Shown: positions 54,427 to 64,000 of the stretch, piece after piece
Position numbering within the stretch: position 1 is the first letter of the stretch
Layout of the letters: the number at the start of each line of letters is the position of its first letter
Source: Limnephilus marmoratus
Taxonomy: Eukaryota > Arthropoda > Insecta > Trichoptera > Limnephilidae
Length of the DNA: 64,000 nt
Direction of reading: 5' to 3'
NCBI GenBank assembly: GCA_917880885.1
Contig: OU862924.1
Location: 28,996,465 to 29,060,464 of the forward strand
Program-made: the position numbers and the translations under genes
The notes under the pieces: model-generated
The model's database searches: none
What the model saw: the letters and a program-made list of their open reading frames with translations, nothing else
Told to the model about the DNA's origin: nothing

Positions 54427-55110
54427 TCATCATCATCATCTTCTTCCCCTTGTCCTATTCGGGTCGGGGACCCATTGCATCAACAAGGCTCCTCCATACG
54501 TCCCTGTCTTGTGCTGATTGTTCGGCCTCTGTCCATGGTACCCATCCTCTCCTCACAGTTTCTGGAGTTGCCTCGCCCAACTGTGTCTGGGGCGGCCCAC
54601 TGGACGTCTGCCCTCTGGAATCGCACTCAAAATCTTCCTCGGCATTCGGTCATCAGACATTCTTAGTACACGCCCAAGCCACCTTAGTTGCGATTTTTCT
54701 ATGAAGAGTAGCAGTAGTTCAATGTTTAGATCCCATTTCGTAACCCCTGCCACTCCTCTCAAGTACCTTATTTCACCAGCTTGGACTCTAGAGCGTGTTC
54801 GTTCATTTAGCATCCTTGTCTGGTGGCCGTAAGTGAGCGTCGGGCGGTATACCGTTTTAAACACTGCCATCTTTGTCTTGATGCTGAGCTCGGCTTTTCT
54901 TATCACCGAGTTGTAGAGAAGACGCAATTCACTGCTTGCCGCACTTATTCTTTTATCAATTTCTCCGTCTTGCCGACCATCGCTGGAGAATTTGACCCCA
55001 AGGTATTTGAACCTGTCCACCTGTTTCAGCTGGGCCCCATTAGCGAGTATTGTGTTTGATCCCTTCCTATAACCATCACCTCTGAATCGACAATCGTGAC
55101 TACCGAAAAA
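54427..55110 (-). pseudogene. RTE-type LINE, C-terminal fragment
   Basis: Minus-strand frame to 54553: SNTILANGAQLKQVDRFKY, LGVKFSSDGRQDGEIDKRI, VYRPTLTYGHQTRMLNER, EKSQLRWLGRVLRMSDDRMP, then RRPVGRPRHSW. These are the landmarks of the C-terminal third of RTE-group proteins. The 3' tail is a GATGAT run (54427-54442 plus-strand CATCATCATC). A different family from 43075-43800. Confidence 0.8.
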
Positions 55111-55114
55111 AAAG

Positions 55115-57095
55115 TTTTTCTGAATTATTATTATAATGGATGAGTTTTTGTTGTTGTTTTATAAAATTCTATGTTGAACTTAATGAATATTATATCCTGA
55201 CTTATCCTTACTACCTGCATATAATATTATATCTTGTCTTAATATGACATCTTCAATTACCAGAATAGGATCCATAAAATAAACGTTTTTCTTATTTTAC
55301 ATGAGCAACTTTTTGATTACATAATTTTCTTATTTTTTTATTGTGTTGTCTTTTTAGAAGTATAATCAGAAGGAGAAAATCCACAATTGGTTTTATTTTG
55401 GCTCTAATTGCACAGATATATTATTGCATATTCCCGTAAAGCATTATTATTCTCAACGTTGTTAGAGCATGATATGGTTATTATTATTTACAAATACGAG
55501 AATCCATAATGTGCTGAGTTTTCAGATTTTATCCAAAGTTTTTCTATCTCGTGTTTGAATATTTTACCTTAGCATATTCTGTCGTTGACGTGTAATTTTC
55601 CCATGTCGTTGAAAATACATGATGTCTTTATTTTAGTTTACCTGATTATGAAACTGAGATTTTTTTAACGATCTCGCACATTTTTTGTGTTTCACATATT
55701 TACGATAGGTTCTTATTCATGAGCCTTCTGCCATCCGGCTTTGGAAATGTGGCCTAACACATTTTTTTCTAGATTTGCTGATGCTTGCGGGTCACACCCG
55801 CCTATAGTCTGCACCTTTCTTCAGATCGCCTGTACATCACATATTATATGGACAACGATAATTTGTAATGATAGCGGCACACCAGACCCACGTACTCATT
55901 GTACGCAACGCATTAAGACCAACTTACAATCCGTACATTTTCCGTGAAAATTGATGCCCTAGGAACATACTTGTCACACGCAACGCAATCCTACGCTCCA
56001 CACGAAACAGCGATGAGCCCTGTCAAGATCGGGGTGGACGTACGAAAGGTGGAGGCGATGTCTAGTATTTATCTAGATCTTACGTATAATACATTGTTGA
56101 TTTCACTGACATTTCGTGATTTGACAGTTGATTGTATCGCAGTTGATTTGAAATTTGCTCGTGCAAGTTGTCCTCAACTTCACTTTCAGAATCACAAGAC
56201 CATGGTAAGCCGAATAGGAATTAAAAGTATGTGTGCGTCTTCTAAGAAGGAAAACTGATCTCCTAAAAAATAAAAGTTAAATCAACTGACCCGCCACGTA
56301 CATAATATCTAGAACCACACTGGTCACACGCGTGGCAGGGCGTGCCCTTACCTAATTAATGTTGCCTACGTAGAAAAAGAAAGTGTGCATGTAAACGAGG
56401 CATCACGTACGTTGTGTATTTGAGTCACACACCCCGAATAGTTCCATTTGATGTTTAGAGTTAGCGATGATAATGTCCGCCACCTCATGTCGTTTCACAA
56501 GCTACTTTTTTTAGTACAGATTCCATACAGGTTATCTTTTCCTTATGGATTTGGTAAGTAAAAAAGGACTTGTTCTATTTCCGATCTTTGTCCTATGTGG
56601 CGCGCAATATTCGACAGCTGTTATTATTTTTATGTATTATGTAGAAATGCTGTGTTTATTTCCGAAATGACTGATGCATGTTTTCGTTTGAAATTTTGAA
56701 TTTCGTGTACATTTTTTTAACACTTTGTGACATCTATGTTTATGTTATGTGCTGTCGTTTTAACGATCATGTTAGTACCGTCCTAAAATGTTATATTGTA
56801 TTCTTGAATATTAACTTCACAAGCAAATCTGTTTGAAATCGAAGGAATGAAAATATTGATCGTGTATAGCAAAGATTTTCTCTACAGGTCCCGATGTGGT
56901 TTTAACGTGGAAATCGGAATGGAAATAAGTATCATGTGAAGCTGGCTTCAGACTTGCTCCACTTATCCATTTTGATTGATGATATTCTTAGGATATGGAT
57001 AAGTTTGCTGAAATCGGTCGACGCAACTCCTCTTCTCTCAATTTCACTGGTCTTGTTTTCTTTACCCTGTTTTAGAACATTACTAAGGTGTAAGT
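55115..57095. other. No supported gene; LINE-tail trace near 55370
   Basis: GGAGAAAATCCACAATTGGT then TTTATTTTGGCT (55371-55402) matches the LINE tail at 19505-19540. Frames at 55741-55947 and 55944-56258 have no signature. Otherwise nothing recognised. Confidence 0.35.
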
Positions 57096-57100
57096 AAGTA

Positions 57101-57400
57101 TTATTTGACACTTTCTAATGATATTCCTCCAGCTCTAATGTGCGGTTCTTTGGGGGTTGGGACATTGGTATTCCCAAAATTCATATTTAGATCATTATTT
57201 CTAAATAGTTTTTCAAGTTCTTTCAACACAGATTTCAGATCTTCGTTTAAGTTACTAATGTTGACAATATCATTTTCTATCGTTTTAAAAGGCACACCAT
57301 GTATGTATATTGAATGAGGCAAGGATCTCCCATGAAGATAGAGTGAACGGGATGAGGTGTCGCCCCAACCAGGCTATCCGAACAAAGGACTATTGTTCCG
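57101..57400 (-). CDS. Unrecognised open frame, possible LINE ORF1 or exon piece
   Basis: After an in-frame TAG the minus-strand frame reads GDTSSRSLYLHGRSLPHSIY, GVPFKTIENDIVNISNLNED, LKSVLKELEKLFRNN (an amphipathic helix), then TPKEPHIRAGGISLESVK and a stop at 57101-57103. It is more protein-like than chance. No splice sites or known domain identified. Confidence 0.3.
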
Positions 57401-57527
57401 CCACGTGTCTCCTGCAGGATCAACGTCTACATAAGAACTTGGTGTAAAACAATGGCAGTGCAGTTTGCTTGTATAATAATGTTGCATGCGAGCTTTTAAT
57501 TATTATTTTATGCCGGTGGTTTCTTTT

Positions 57528-57860
57528 TTTACATTGACTTCACACAGGAAGAGGAAAATATTTTGCCTCAATTCCTATATCATCTTTGGAGATGCTGTGC
57601 GGTGGGTCTTTTAAAAGGAAGGAAGGAGAGAAAATTCTGGGAAGGAAAAAGGTATGACTGGATGGTTAGGAATGTGGGGGTCAGTGTGTCCAGGTGTGAC
57701 GGAAAATCCACCTCCCCCTCACCGCGACGCAAGGCACAGGGGTCGTGAGAGTCCAACTGGTGAGATCAAAGAGTCTCTCTCATCCGGCCTCTCGCGATCC
57801 AGACCGCCAGACAGCTGGTGGGTAGTCGCATCCGCAACCAAGACCAGGTGGTTTTTTTTT
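57528..57860 (-). mobile_element. SINE-like element E1
   Basis: T-run (A-tail) at 57527-57532, GACTTCACACAGGAAGAGG 3' end, and the AAGGTATGACTGGATGG, GTCCAGGTGTGACGG, GGGTAGTCGCATCCGC body. The 5' third is missing. Confidence 0.6.
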
Positions 57861-58197
57861 CAAACGTTTTTGGCTTTAACCCTTGAAAGGTGTTCGAGGT
57901 CATCATTTTAATTTATGGAGATGGGTTTGATGAAATTATATATTAATTTTTATTTAAATGTTAAATTTCATGATTATAAGGAAGTTTGGAAACGAGTTCA
58001 GACTTATAAGATATGAGATGTTGAACGGAGGGGAAGCAATTTTAGATAAAGCTTGAATATACCAATTTTTGCAAAATATTGTAGAAAATTTAAAGTTTTT
58101 CTTCATTGAGGTAAAATTGAACCAACGCTTATATAAGATAAAATGATAAAAAAATAATAGAATACCTAATATAATAATTCAAAAGTAATAGAATACT

Positions 58198-58615
58198 TAA
58201 AGCTCTGCAACCGGGCCCGAAAAGAAGAAGATGGAGAGATACGAAATTACGAATGTTAGAGGAGAGCGCTAACATTTACAGCGACAAAATAGATGCGAAA
58301 ATTGCGAAAATGTTTAATAAAACACGACTTGTTTAAAATAGAGCAAAAATCTCGGCGGCATTATCTTAAACAGCATTTAAAGAAACACTGTGAATTTTTT
58401 CATACATATAACTTGTAAAATAACAGAAACAAACGTGTCAATAATAATTTTTGGAGCATACTTTGTGATTTTTTTCTATCGAGGGAATTTTATATAATTT
58501 GCGTTTCGGCGCGGGCAAAATTTAGATATTATCTTCAAGAATAACATATGAGCTTTAAAACTTACCGTGTTTAAGGGAAATATGTAATAAATCGGTACAA
58601 ATCCGGGTTGCGGGC
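58198..58615 (+). repeat. Dispersed repeat C, copy 2
   Basis: Inverted match to 8120-8505: AAATGTTTAATAAAACACGA, AAATAGAGCAAAAATCTCGG, ATAATTTGCGTTTCGGCGCG. It ends next to a Penelope-type hammerhead pair. Confidence 0.65.
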
Positions 58616-58629
58616 CCGTTTATTGTTTC

Positions 58630-58677
58630 AAAAAACCGACACGTTTCGTAAGCAATGCTTACTTCATCAGGGTTTAC
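58630..58677 (-). ncRNA. Hammerhead ribozyme, complete core
   Basis: Minus strand: stem I AAACC/GGTTT, CTGATGA (58670-58664), stem II GTAAGC-ATT-GCTTAC, GAAAC (58647-58643), loop GT, cleavage triplet GTC (58640-58638). All conserved residues are present. Confidence 0.8.
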
Positions 58678-58710
58678 TTAAAACTTTTATGAGCTTTAAA
58701 TAAACCCCGG

Positions 58711-58756
58711 TAAACCCTGATGAAATAAGCATTGCTAACGAAACCTGTCGGTTTTT
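58711..58756 (+). ncRNA. Hammerhead ribozyme, near-complete
   Basis: Head-to-head partner: AAACC, CTGATGA (58717-58723), stem II TAAGC-ATT-GCTAA with one weak position, GAAAC (58740-58744), loop CT, GTC (58747-58749), GGTTT. About 50 nt downstream an ATGGTGCCACAAAAT start (58808) is shared with 6697. Confidence 0.75.
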
Positions 58757-58974
58757 TAAATAATAAACGTTGTTAAAACTAAGTATTCTATTAATTTTAA
58801 ATTAAAATGGTGCCACAAAATAACTTTCTGTGTTTGAAGAAGAAAAAATTATACAAAAAGAAAAATTAAGCATTGTTCGCAATTCTACACCACCCTATTA
58901 TTTTACCAAATGTCTGATCTAAGATGTTTGTCAAACTAGAAATGTTGATCGAAACAATTCCAATAATCGTGAAA

Positions 58975-59075
58975 GACTACCACCATTCCCAATCGAAATG
59001 TTCGTTATTTGAAATGTCTTTAGCCGGGTTTAGTCATGACATCTGAATAGCCAGGTATTTCCCAACCTGCTTATT
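58975..59075 (+). mobile_element. tRNA-Val SINE body fragment
   Basis: GACTACCACCATTCCCAATC, TCTTTAGCCGGGTTTAGTCA and ATCTGAATAGCCAGGTATTT match the SINE body. Confidence 0.55.
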
Positions 59076-59239
59076 TCCAAAATTGAAAAATTGATATTTT
59101 AAAAACGTTTAAACCTACCGGAACGTTTCGAAATTTTGTTGATAAATAGTTACCTGAAGTCCGAATAAAATATCGCTGTAGCCTTATAAAAGGCAGTTTC
59201 CCTAACATAATAATTTAAAGACTCTCCAACGTCCCTGAG

Positions 59240-59620
59240 AGCTTCTTTGAAGTAGAGAATTTCAGGGTATCTAAAGATTATTTCCCCTCAGTGGATAACC
59301 TTGTAAAATTTACTGTCTCAAAGACCCAATCGTGTCTGATTACGACCAAATGAGGTCAAAACGAAAATCTAATCTCCTTCAGCGGAAGCAATCTTCCCAA
59401 AAAGCTTTTCGTTCACATACTCGGGGTAACCTTAAGTGACCATCTCAGACACGACACTCTCACAAATCCATTGAAGTTGCAGTTACGTTAGCCTCTTGGA
59501 ATATTAGAAACTGGGCGTACCGTACATATAGGTACTGCAGATACAAATCGCAAATGTGCTCTACCGTTGAATTTAAGAGCCACCTCTATTATGGAGCCCC
59601 GAAAAAATTGGCAGATATAC
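59240..59620 (+). pseudogene. LINE-B fragment split by the hAT element
   Basis: Degenerate match to 52245-52560 (GTCTCAAAGACCCAATCGTG, GGTAACCTTAAGTGACCATC, GGAGCCCCGAAAAAA). It resumes at 61924-61990 (TTTTCTGCCGGTATTGTAAT) after the hAT insertion. Full of stops. Confidence 0.65.
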
Positions 59621-60185
59621 CAGTGGCGTAGCTAGCATGGGTGGCACCCGGGGCGGAAAACGCGGTGTCACCCCCCCCCCCCCCCTTATTGAATTTTTTT
59701 TTTGAGAAATTTAAAACACAAATTTTGACTTCCTAAAATATAAAAAACATTTCTAGCTAGTCAAATATGTAAAAAAAATTGTTATCCTCAAAATTAAAAC
59801 ACTTTTAAAAACACTAACAGAATAAAAGCTTTTTCAACAATCGATAGGTGATAATATCCTTCGCGAGTTCCCGTCAATCACAATGTACGAAAGAAATGAG
59901 AAAGACACAGGGGAAAAGCGAGGAATATTTCACGGGAATCCCCAATAAATCAATAGCAAGAGCTAGGAACGAAAATAAAAAAAAAAACAGATTTTTTGGG
60001 GAATGCTGACTGACCGAGCCATATAGCTACAAATAACAGAGTTCCGTGTGGAGTCTTCAATTCTAATATGTTGCAAAAATCTGAAGAAAATCATTTGCTG
60101 TCTTGAAAACATAATAACAAATACTTAGGTTAAAACCAGTTTTGTGTTCAGAGTGTAACGATAAAATTTCAATCGTGAAATTGTA

Positions 60186-60312
60186 AAGGGAGCGTTCAAG
60201 TATAACGTTACGCAATTTTTGAAAATCTTTGACCCTTTCTCCCCCCATGCTACGCGCCGTAACATTTTTCTGTACCTCCCTCCCCCTAAACGTTACGTAA
60301 CACCCAAGTGAC
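60186..60312. mobile_element. Possible small MITE inside the hAT element
   Basis: GGGAGCGTTCAAGTATAACG and CGTTACGTAACACCCAAGTG are approximately inverted, with CCCTCC runs between. Boundaries uncertain. Confidence 0.35.
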
Positions 60313-60596
60313 TATTTTTTCCTAAAAGTCTCAATTAAATTGCGCAAAGTACTGGAAAGTCGCTTAAATAACTTATTCTTGTTTTAATCGCGTTTGTGGT
60401 AAAAATAAAACAACAGATTTCAAACTCGCAATAGGTCCATGCGTATATTGTTTATTTTATTGTTTTAAATTGTAATTCATAAACAAATTGGGAAAATATT
60501 ATTATTTTTATCGGCCTTTCATTCCTTCCGGATCTCCACAATTTAATACTGTCTTACCTTTAATACACCTACATTTTTTTACAACACATATTTCGT

Positions 60597-60640
60597 TTTA
60601 CATTAGCTACACTGAGGAGGCCCTGAAGAAAGTAATTTTA
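60597..60640 (-). mobile_element. E1/LINE-B 3' end fragment inside the hAT element
   Basis: TTTACATTAGCTACACTGAG then GAGGCCCTGAAG corresponds to the shared 3' terminus of E1 and LINE-B. Confidence 0.45.
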
Positions 60641-60689
60641 CAAAGGTTTCCATATGGAGCAACACTTTACTCCACTATGATTCATAAGC

Positions 60690-61545
60690 TTACTCAGAGT
60701 GGAGTAAAACCTTTTTCATGATCTGAATGCAGTTATTCAAGTCCTCAAAACGAAGATTTAAAAGTCCACAGTATGATTCACAGAAGAGAAAAACCTTTTT
60801 CATGTCCTGATTGTAACTATTCGTGTTATCAAAAGGGAAAGGTACATAAGAAGTCAGTTGCTGACTCAGTGTGGAGAAAAACCTTTTTCATGTTCCAACT
60901 GCAACTATTCATGTACTATGAAGAGAAATCTAAAAGTCACACGTTTACCGACAGTGGAAAAAACCTATTTCATGTCCTGACTGCAATTATTTTTATTCTC
61001 GAAAAAAAATAACTAAAACGGCACTTGCTAACTCACACTGATGAAAAACCTTTTTCTTGTCCCGACTGTAACTATTCATGCTCTACAAAACGGTATCTAA
61101 AAATTCACATGCTTACCCATACTGAAAAAAAATCTTTTTCATGTCCCGACTGCAGAATACAAGTTTTCAAAGGAAAGATTTAAAAATCCGCAGTACGTTT
61201 CACAGAAGAGAAAAACCTTTTTCATGTCCTGATTGTAACTATTCGTGTTCTCAAAAGGGATACATATGAAGTCAGTTGCTGACTCAGTGTGGAGAAAAAC
61301 CTTTTTCATGTTTCAACTGCAACTATTCATGTACTATGAAGAGAAATCTAAAAATCACACGTTTACCGACAGTGGAAAAAAACCTATTTCATGCCCTGAC
61401 TGCAACTATTCTTATTCTCGGAAAAAACCCTAAAACGGCACTTACTAACTCACAGTGATGAAAAACCTTTTTCTTGTCCCGACTGTAACTATTCATGCGC
61501 TACAAAACGGTATCTAAAAATTCACACGTACCTACCTTGTTTATC
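60690..61545 (+). pseudogene. Decayed tandem C2H2 zinc-finger array
   Basis: About ten repeats of a finger unit KPFSCPDCNYSC-x-x-KxxLKxH are readable, spread over all three frames. The best, at about 61055-61120, is complete: CPDC, 12 residues, H-MLT-H, followed by a TEKK linker. Others have lost a ligand (first finger: TGT to TGA), or suffered frameshifts. The block 61195-61530 repeats 60780-61105 (period about 415 nt), so four-finger groups were duplicated. Such arrays bind DNA in host regulators; here no start, transcript or intact frame is evident. Its position inside the hAT ends suggests capture. Confidence 0.8.
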
Positions 61546-62089
61546 AAACTGGTCTTTCAGCACTAATAAACACGCTAACACAATAATAACTTCGTCACTA
61601 ATTCACGTCAGTCCATAGATAACAATTCACTTCACGAGTCTACTTTAATCACAATATACGAACGAAATTAGAATGACACAAGGAATATTTCAGGGAAATC
61701 CCCGACTGAGTTAGGAACAAAAAAAAACATTTTTCGGGAATCCCCGACCAATCAAGCCAAAGAGCAAAATAACAGTCAGTGTTAACGTGTAAAATATTTT
61801 TTACGGCAATTTTGCACTTTCGTAAGTTTTTTCTCCACGTTCGAGTGTCACCCCCTCCTCGGGTGGCACCCGGGGCAATCCGCCCCCCCCCGCCCCCCCC
61901 CTCGCTACGCTACTGAGATATACTCGGATGGATATTGACAAATGGAAAAGCTGTTTTTTCTGCCGGTATTGTAATGTAAGAAGAATTGAAGAACACATTT
62001 CAATGATTGATAATTCTATTTTTCATACTGACAATTCATGGTAGAATTCCGTTAAAATAATATATTCTTTATAAATTAACTTTTTTCCA

Positions 62090-62150
62090 CTTTTTTATCT
62101 TTGACCATCACTAGTTTCAGTCCACCATGGCCATCTTCAGATTAGTACAA
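62090..62150 (-). ncRNA. Hammerhead-like motif, degenerate
   Basis: Minus strand CTGAAGATGGCCATGGTGGA then CTGAAACTAGTGATGG resembles a Penelope-type pseudo-LTR core (CTGANGA..GAAAC). CTGAAGA is tolerated by the consensus, but stem II is imperfect and the residue at the cleavage position is G, so activity is unlikely. Confidence 0.35.
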
Positions 62151-62154
62151 TTAT

Positions 62155-63080
62155 TCCTTAAGAGGGCGTTACAAGTGAAAACCGGAAATACGTCATTTTC
62201 AAAAAAGATTTTAGACGTATTGACTCTTTTCCACAAAAAATCATAAATGGATTTCGAAAGATTGTTCTTTTATCTAGCATTCGTATGTAATAAATTTTGA
62301 GAATTTTTTAAAATTTTTAGTATAATAAGGTTATTCCATAGGTCGTTGGCAGATTTGTTAAATTTTCAAAAAAGTTTTTGTATTATACCACACCCATTTC
62401 AAATAATATAATCATGCAGTAAAATAAATCAATACATTATCTAGCAAACGTATGTTTTAGAATTTAAATTTTAGTTTCAATAAAATCATTAAAAAATATG
62501 TACGTACATGTGTTTCTTGACGAAAATTGGTCCATTTGTGTATTTATTTGCGCACTTACAAACTAATATATTTCAGATTTTTTAACATTCTTATTAAATT
62601 TAGACATTATTGAAAAATGATAAATACTTATAATCAAAAAATAACTACAAAAAGTACTCTATTTCAATAGTTTTATCATCACGCCTTTCAGCATTTTTGG
62701 ATGAAGGTATAAATTAAAGCTAATTTGGATTGAAATAAATTCGATATTGAGTTATAATTTAAAAAAGCTGGTACGGGGAATAATTAATCTTTCTCATTGT
62801 AACCGCCCTGCACGATCGGAAGAACAACTTTCGACGAAATGTGGATTTTCGTCCGCCGGCTGGTTAAACGCTCTTAAGCCGTGGGTAATACGTTAAGGAA
62901 TTATTTGTTTTAGTTTAAGGTTAAAACAATAATTCTTCCCAGGTATTTGCATGTTTTAGTTAAGTATTGTCTTACTTATCTAAAAAACAAGAATACTTCA
63001 AGACAGGTTCTCCATGCACAATTCACAAAGCACATCTACAACCTATTTACATACCGTTACTGATTATATTATTAACGTAT
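62155..63080. other. No feature recognised
   Basis: AT-rich, without repeats or exons I can support. Confidence 0.3.
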
Positions 63081-63082
63081 TA

Positions 63083-63590
63083 TTAATATAATAAAGCAAA
63101 AGTTAGTATGGATGTATATTTGTTACTCTTTCACGAAAAAACTACTTAATGGATTTTAATGAAACTTTACAATAATATAGCTCATACATCAGAATAACAT
63201 ATACGAGCTCTGGCATTATGAAATTAGTATAAAAAAAGGTGGCATGCGAGCTGTTTGAAAACTGAATGTAACGGGAATGAATGTATGGAATGCGGGAGAG
63301 GGGAGGGGAAAGGGAGGAGGGGATCCCGGATAGGGGGTTCCACGGGTGGGGGGGAGGGGGGGAGGGAAACTTGGGAGGGGGAGGGGAATTCGGGAGGGGT
63401 TCGCAGGACGGGAAAGGAGGGAGTGGAGTGGGGAGAGGGAAGGTAGAGGAATCGGAGTGGGAACGCGAAGGGGAAAGGGGACGAGAGGAAGGGGAGGGGG
63501 AAGGGAAACGGGACGAATGGGAAAGGACACGCAGGTAGAAACAATTTCTTTATTAATTGGCATAGCAACGCATGCCGGGTACCAGCTAGT
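63083..63590 (+). mobile_element. Non-autonomous Helitron with purine-rich core
   Basis: 5' part TTTGTTACTCTTTCACGAAA, 3' end GCAACGCATGCCGGGTACCA then GCTAGT (63585-63590). Same family as 6840-7095 and 25045-25482. The left boundary is approximate. Confidence 0.7.
63290..63535. repeat. G/A-rich tract
   Basis: About 245 nt almost only purine on the plus strand, with GGGGAGG/AGGGGA units. Long open frames on both strands result from composition (Gly/Glu-rich or Pro-rich) and are not genes. The related Helitron at 25045 has a shorter version. Confidence 0.85.
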
Positions 63591-63599
63591 ATGTTCATA

Positions 63600-64000
63600 T
63601 TACTGGAACATGTAAACTGTAATCATCTGTAAAATGCAAGTACGACAATAGAAATAAATTTAGAAAGGATTATTAAAATCTGCCTAAGTTAATTCATAAA
63701 TTCTCGGATTAAAGTCAAATCCTTTTCTAATCTACGACCTTTATTAATATTTCAGTGATCGGAAGGGCGTGTTTTATATGAATTATTACCAAACACATAA
63801 GAATTACACGGAGTAACTAAAACCCAAATGATTAATTATTGAGGACCGTCATTAGGACTTAACCGGAACTGACATGTAATGCAACCCCCACACTTCGGGA
63901 GTGGCGGCTTAAGAGGAGCTGTCAGCAGTGGTAGGTAATCCCCTTTACTTTTAGATTATAAAAGTGAGGATGCAGCAAGACGAGTACGAAGAACGTCGTC
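63600..64000. other. No feature recognised
   Basis: Unique-looking sequence up to the right edge; the last 60 nt (GAGGATGCAGCAAGACGAGT) could be coding but are cut off. Confidence 0.3.

Larger units (their letters stand above)
59621..61915. mobile_element. hAT-type element with captured zinc-finger sequence
   Basis: Inverted termini CAGTGGCGTAGC (59621-59632) and GCTACGCTACTG (61904-61915, one mismatch) plus subterminal GGGTGGCACCCGGGGC blocks. The flanks are a perfect 8-bp duplication AGATATAC (59613-59620, 61916-61923), the hAT hallmark. No transposase is visible, so it is non-autonomous. The interior has a direct repeat (about 59865-60035 and 61650-61780, sharing GGAATATTTCA and GGGAATCCCC blocks) flanking a zinc-finger-coding region, a short E1 3' piece and a small MITE. 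Confidence 0.85.

Noticed and set aside
63216..63615. Several overlapping frames of 60-124 codons on both strands
   Set aside because: They follow from the purine-rich tract and read as Gly/Glu- or Pro/Leu-rich low-complexity peptides.
1..64000. CRISPR arrays, bacterial operons, riboswitches, rRNA genes
   Set aside because: Tandem repeats here are minisatellites and transposon arms without spacer-repeat regularity; no bacterial gene organisation or rRNA sequence is visible.

Overview
This is eukaryotic DNA, almost certainly from an insect or other arthropod with a large, repeat-rich genome. It is AT-rich and has no dense coding. It is filled with arthropod-type mobile elements: BEL/Pao, Penelope-like, RTE, Jockey/CR1-type and R2-like LINEs, Helitrons, TA-type MITEs, a hAT element and a tRNA-Val SINE. 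Short TTAGG-type repeats lie in the foldback elements. I do not assign an order or species.

Host coding is minimal. A 92-nt exon on the minus strand at 9854-9945 has canonical splice sites and encodes part of an RGK-type (Rad/Rem/Gem/Kir) small GTPase, so much of the window is probably intron of that gene. A second candidate, 53510-53710 on the plus strand, is an open terminal exon behind a strong acceptor, but I do not recognise its protein.

Layout. 1-7.1 kb: truncated R2-like LINE, TA-MITE, Helitrons, SINE-like element, and a Penelope-like element (PLE) end with a hammerhead ribozyme. 7.1-20.6 kb: Jockey/CR1-type LINEs (the longest at 12.4-14.7 kb), the RGK exon, an inverted hammerhead pair and a PLE reverse transcriptase piece. 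21.2-31.6 kb: two copies of a minisatellite-bearing element, Helitrons, a 1.2-kb tandem duplication and a 98-bp-arm palindrome with two hammerheads. 33.8-41.3 kb: a nest in which a LINE is split by a second element that is itself split by a BEL/Pao retrotransposon with near-identical LTRs; a MITE also interrupts the LINE. 42-50 kb: second TA-MITE, RTE fragment, two foldback elements, three tRNA-Val SINEs. 50-55 kb: LINE 3' ends, including a tail-to-tail inverted pair, the unknown exon and an RTE fragment. 57-64 kb: another hammerhead pair, a hAT element with a perfect 8-bp target duplication carrying a decayed C2H2 zinc-finger array, and a Helitron with a purine-rich tract.

The most notable signals are the hammerhead ribozymes, mostly in head-to-head pairs, the zinc-finger-carrying hAT element, a short interspersed element that shares its 3' end with a resident LINE, and the defective BEL element whose LTRs look recent. 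All family names are from reading motifs; no database search was possible.
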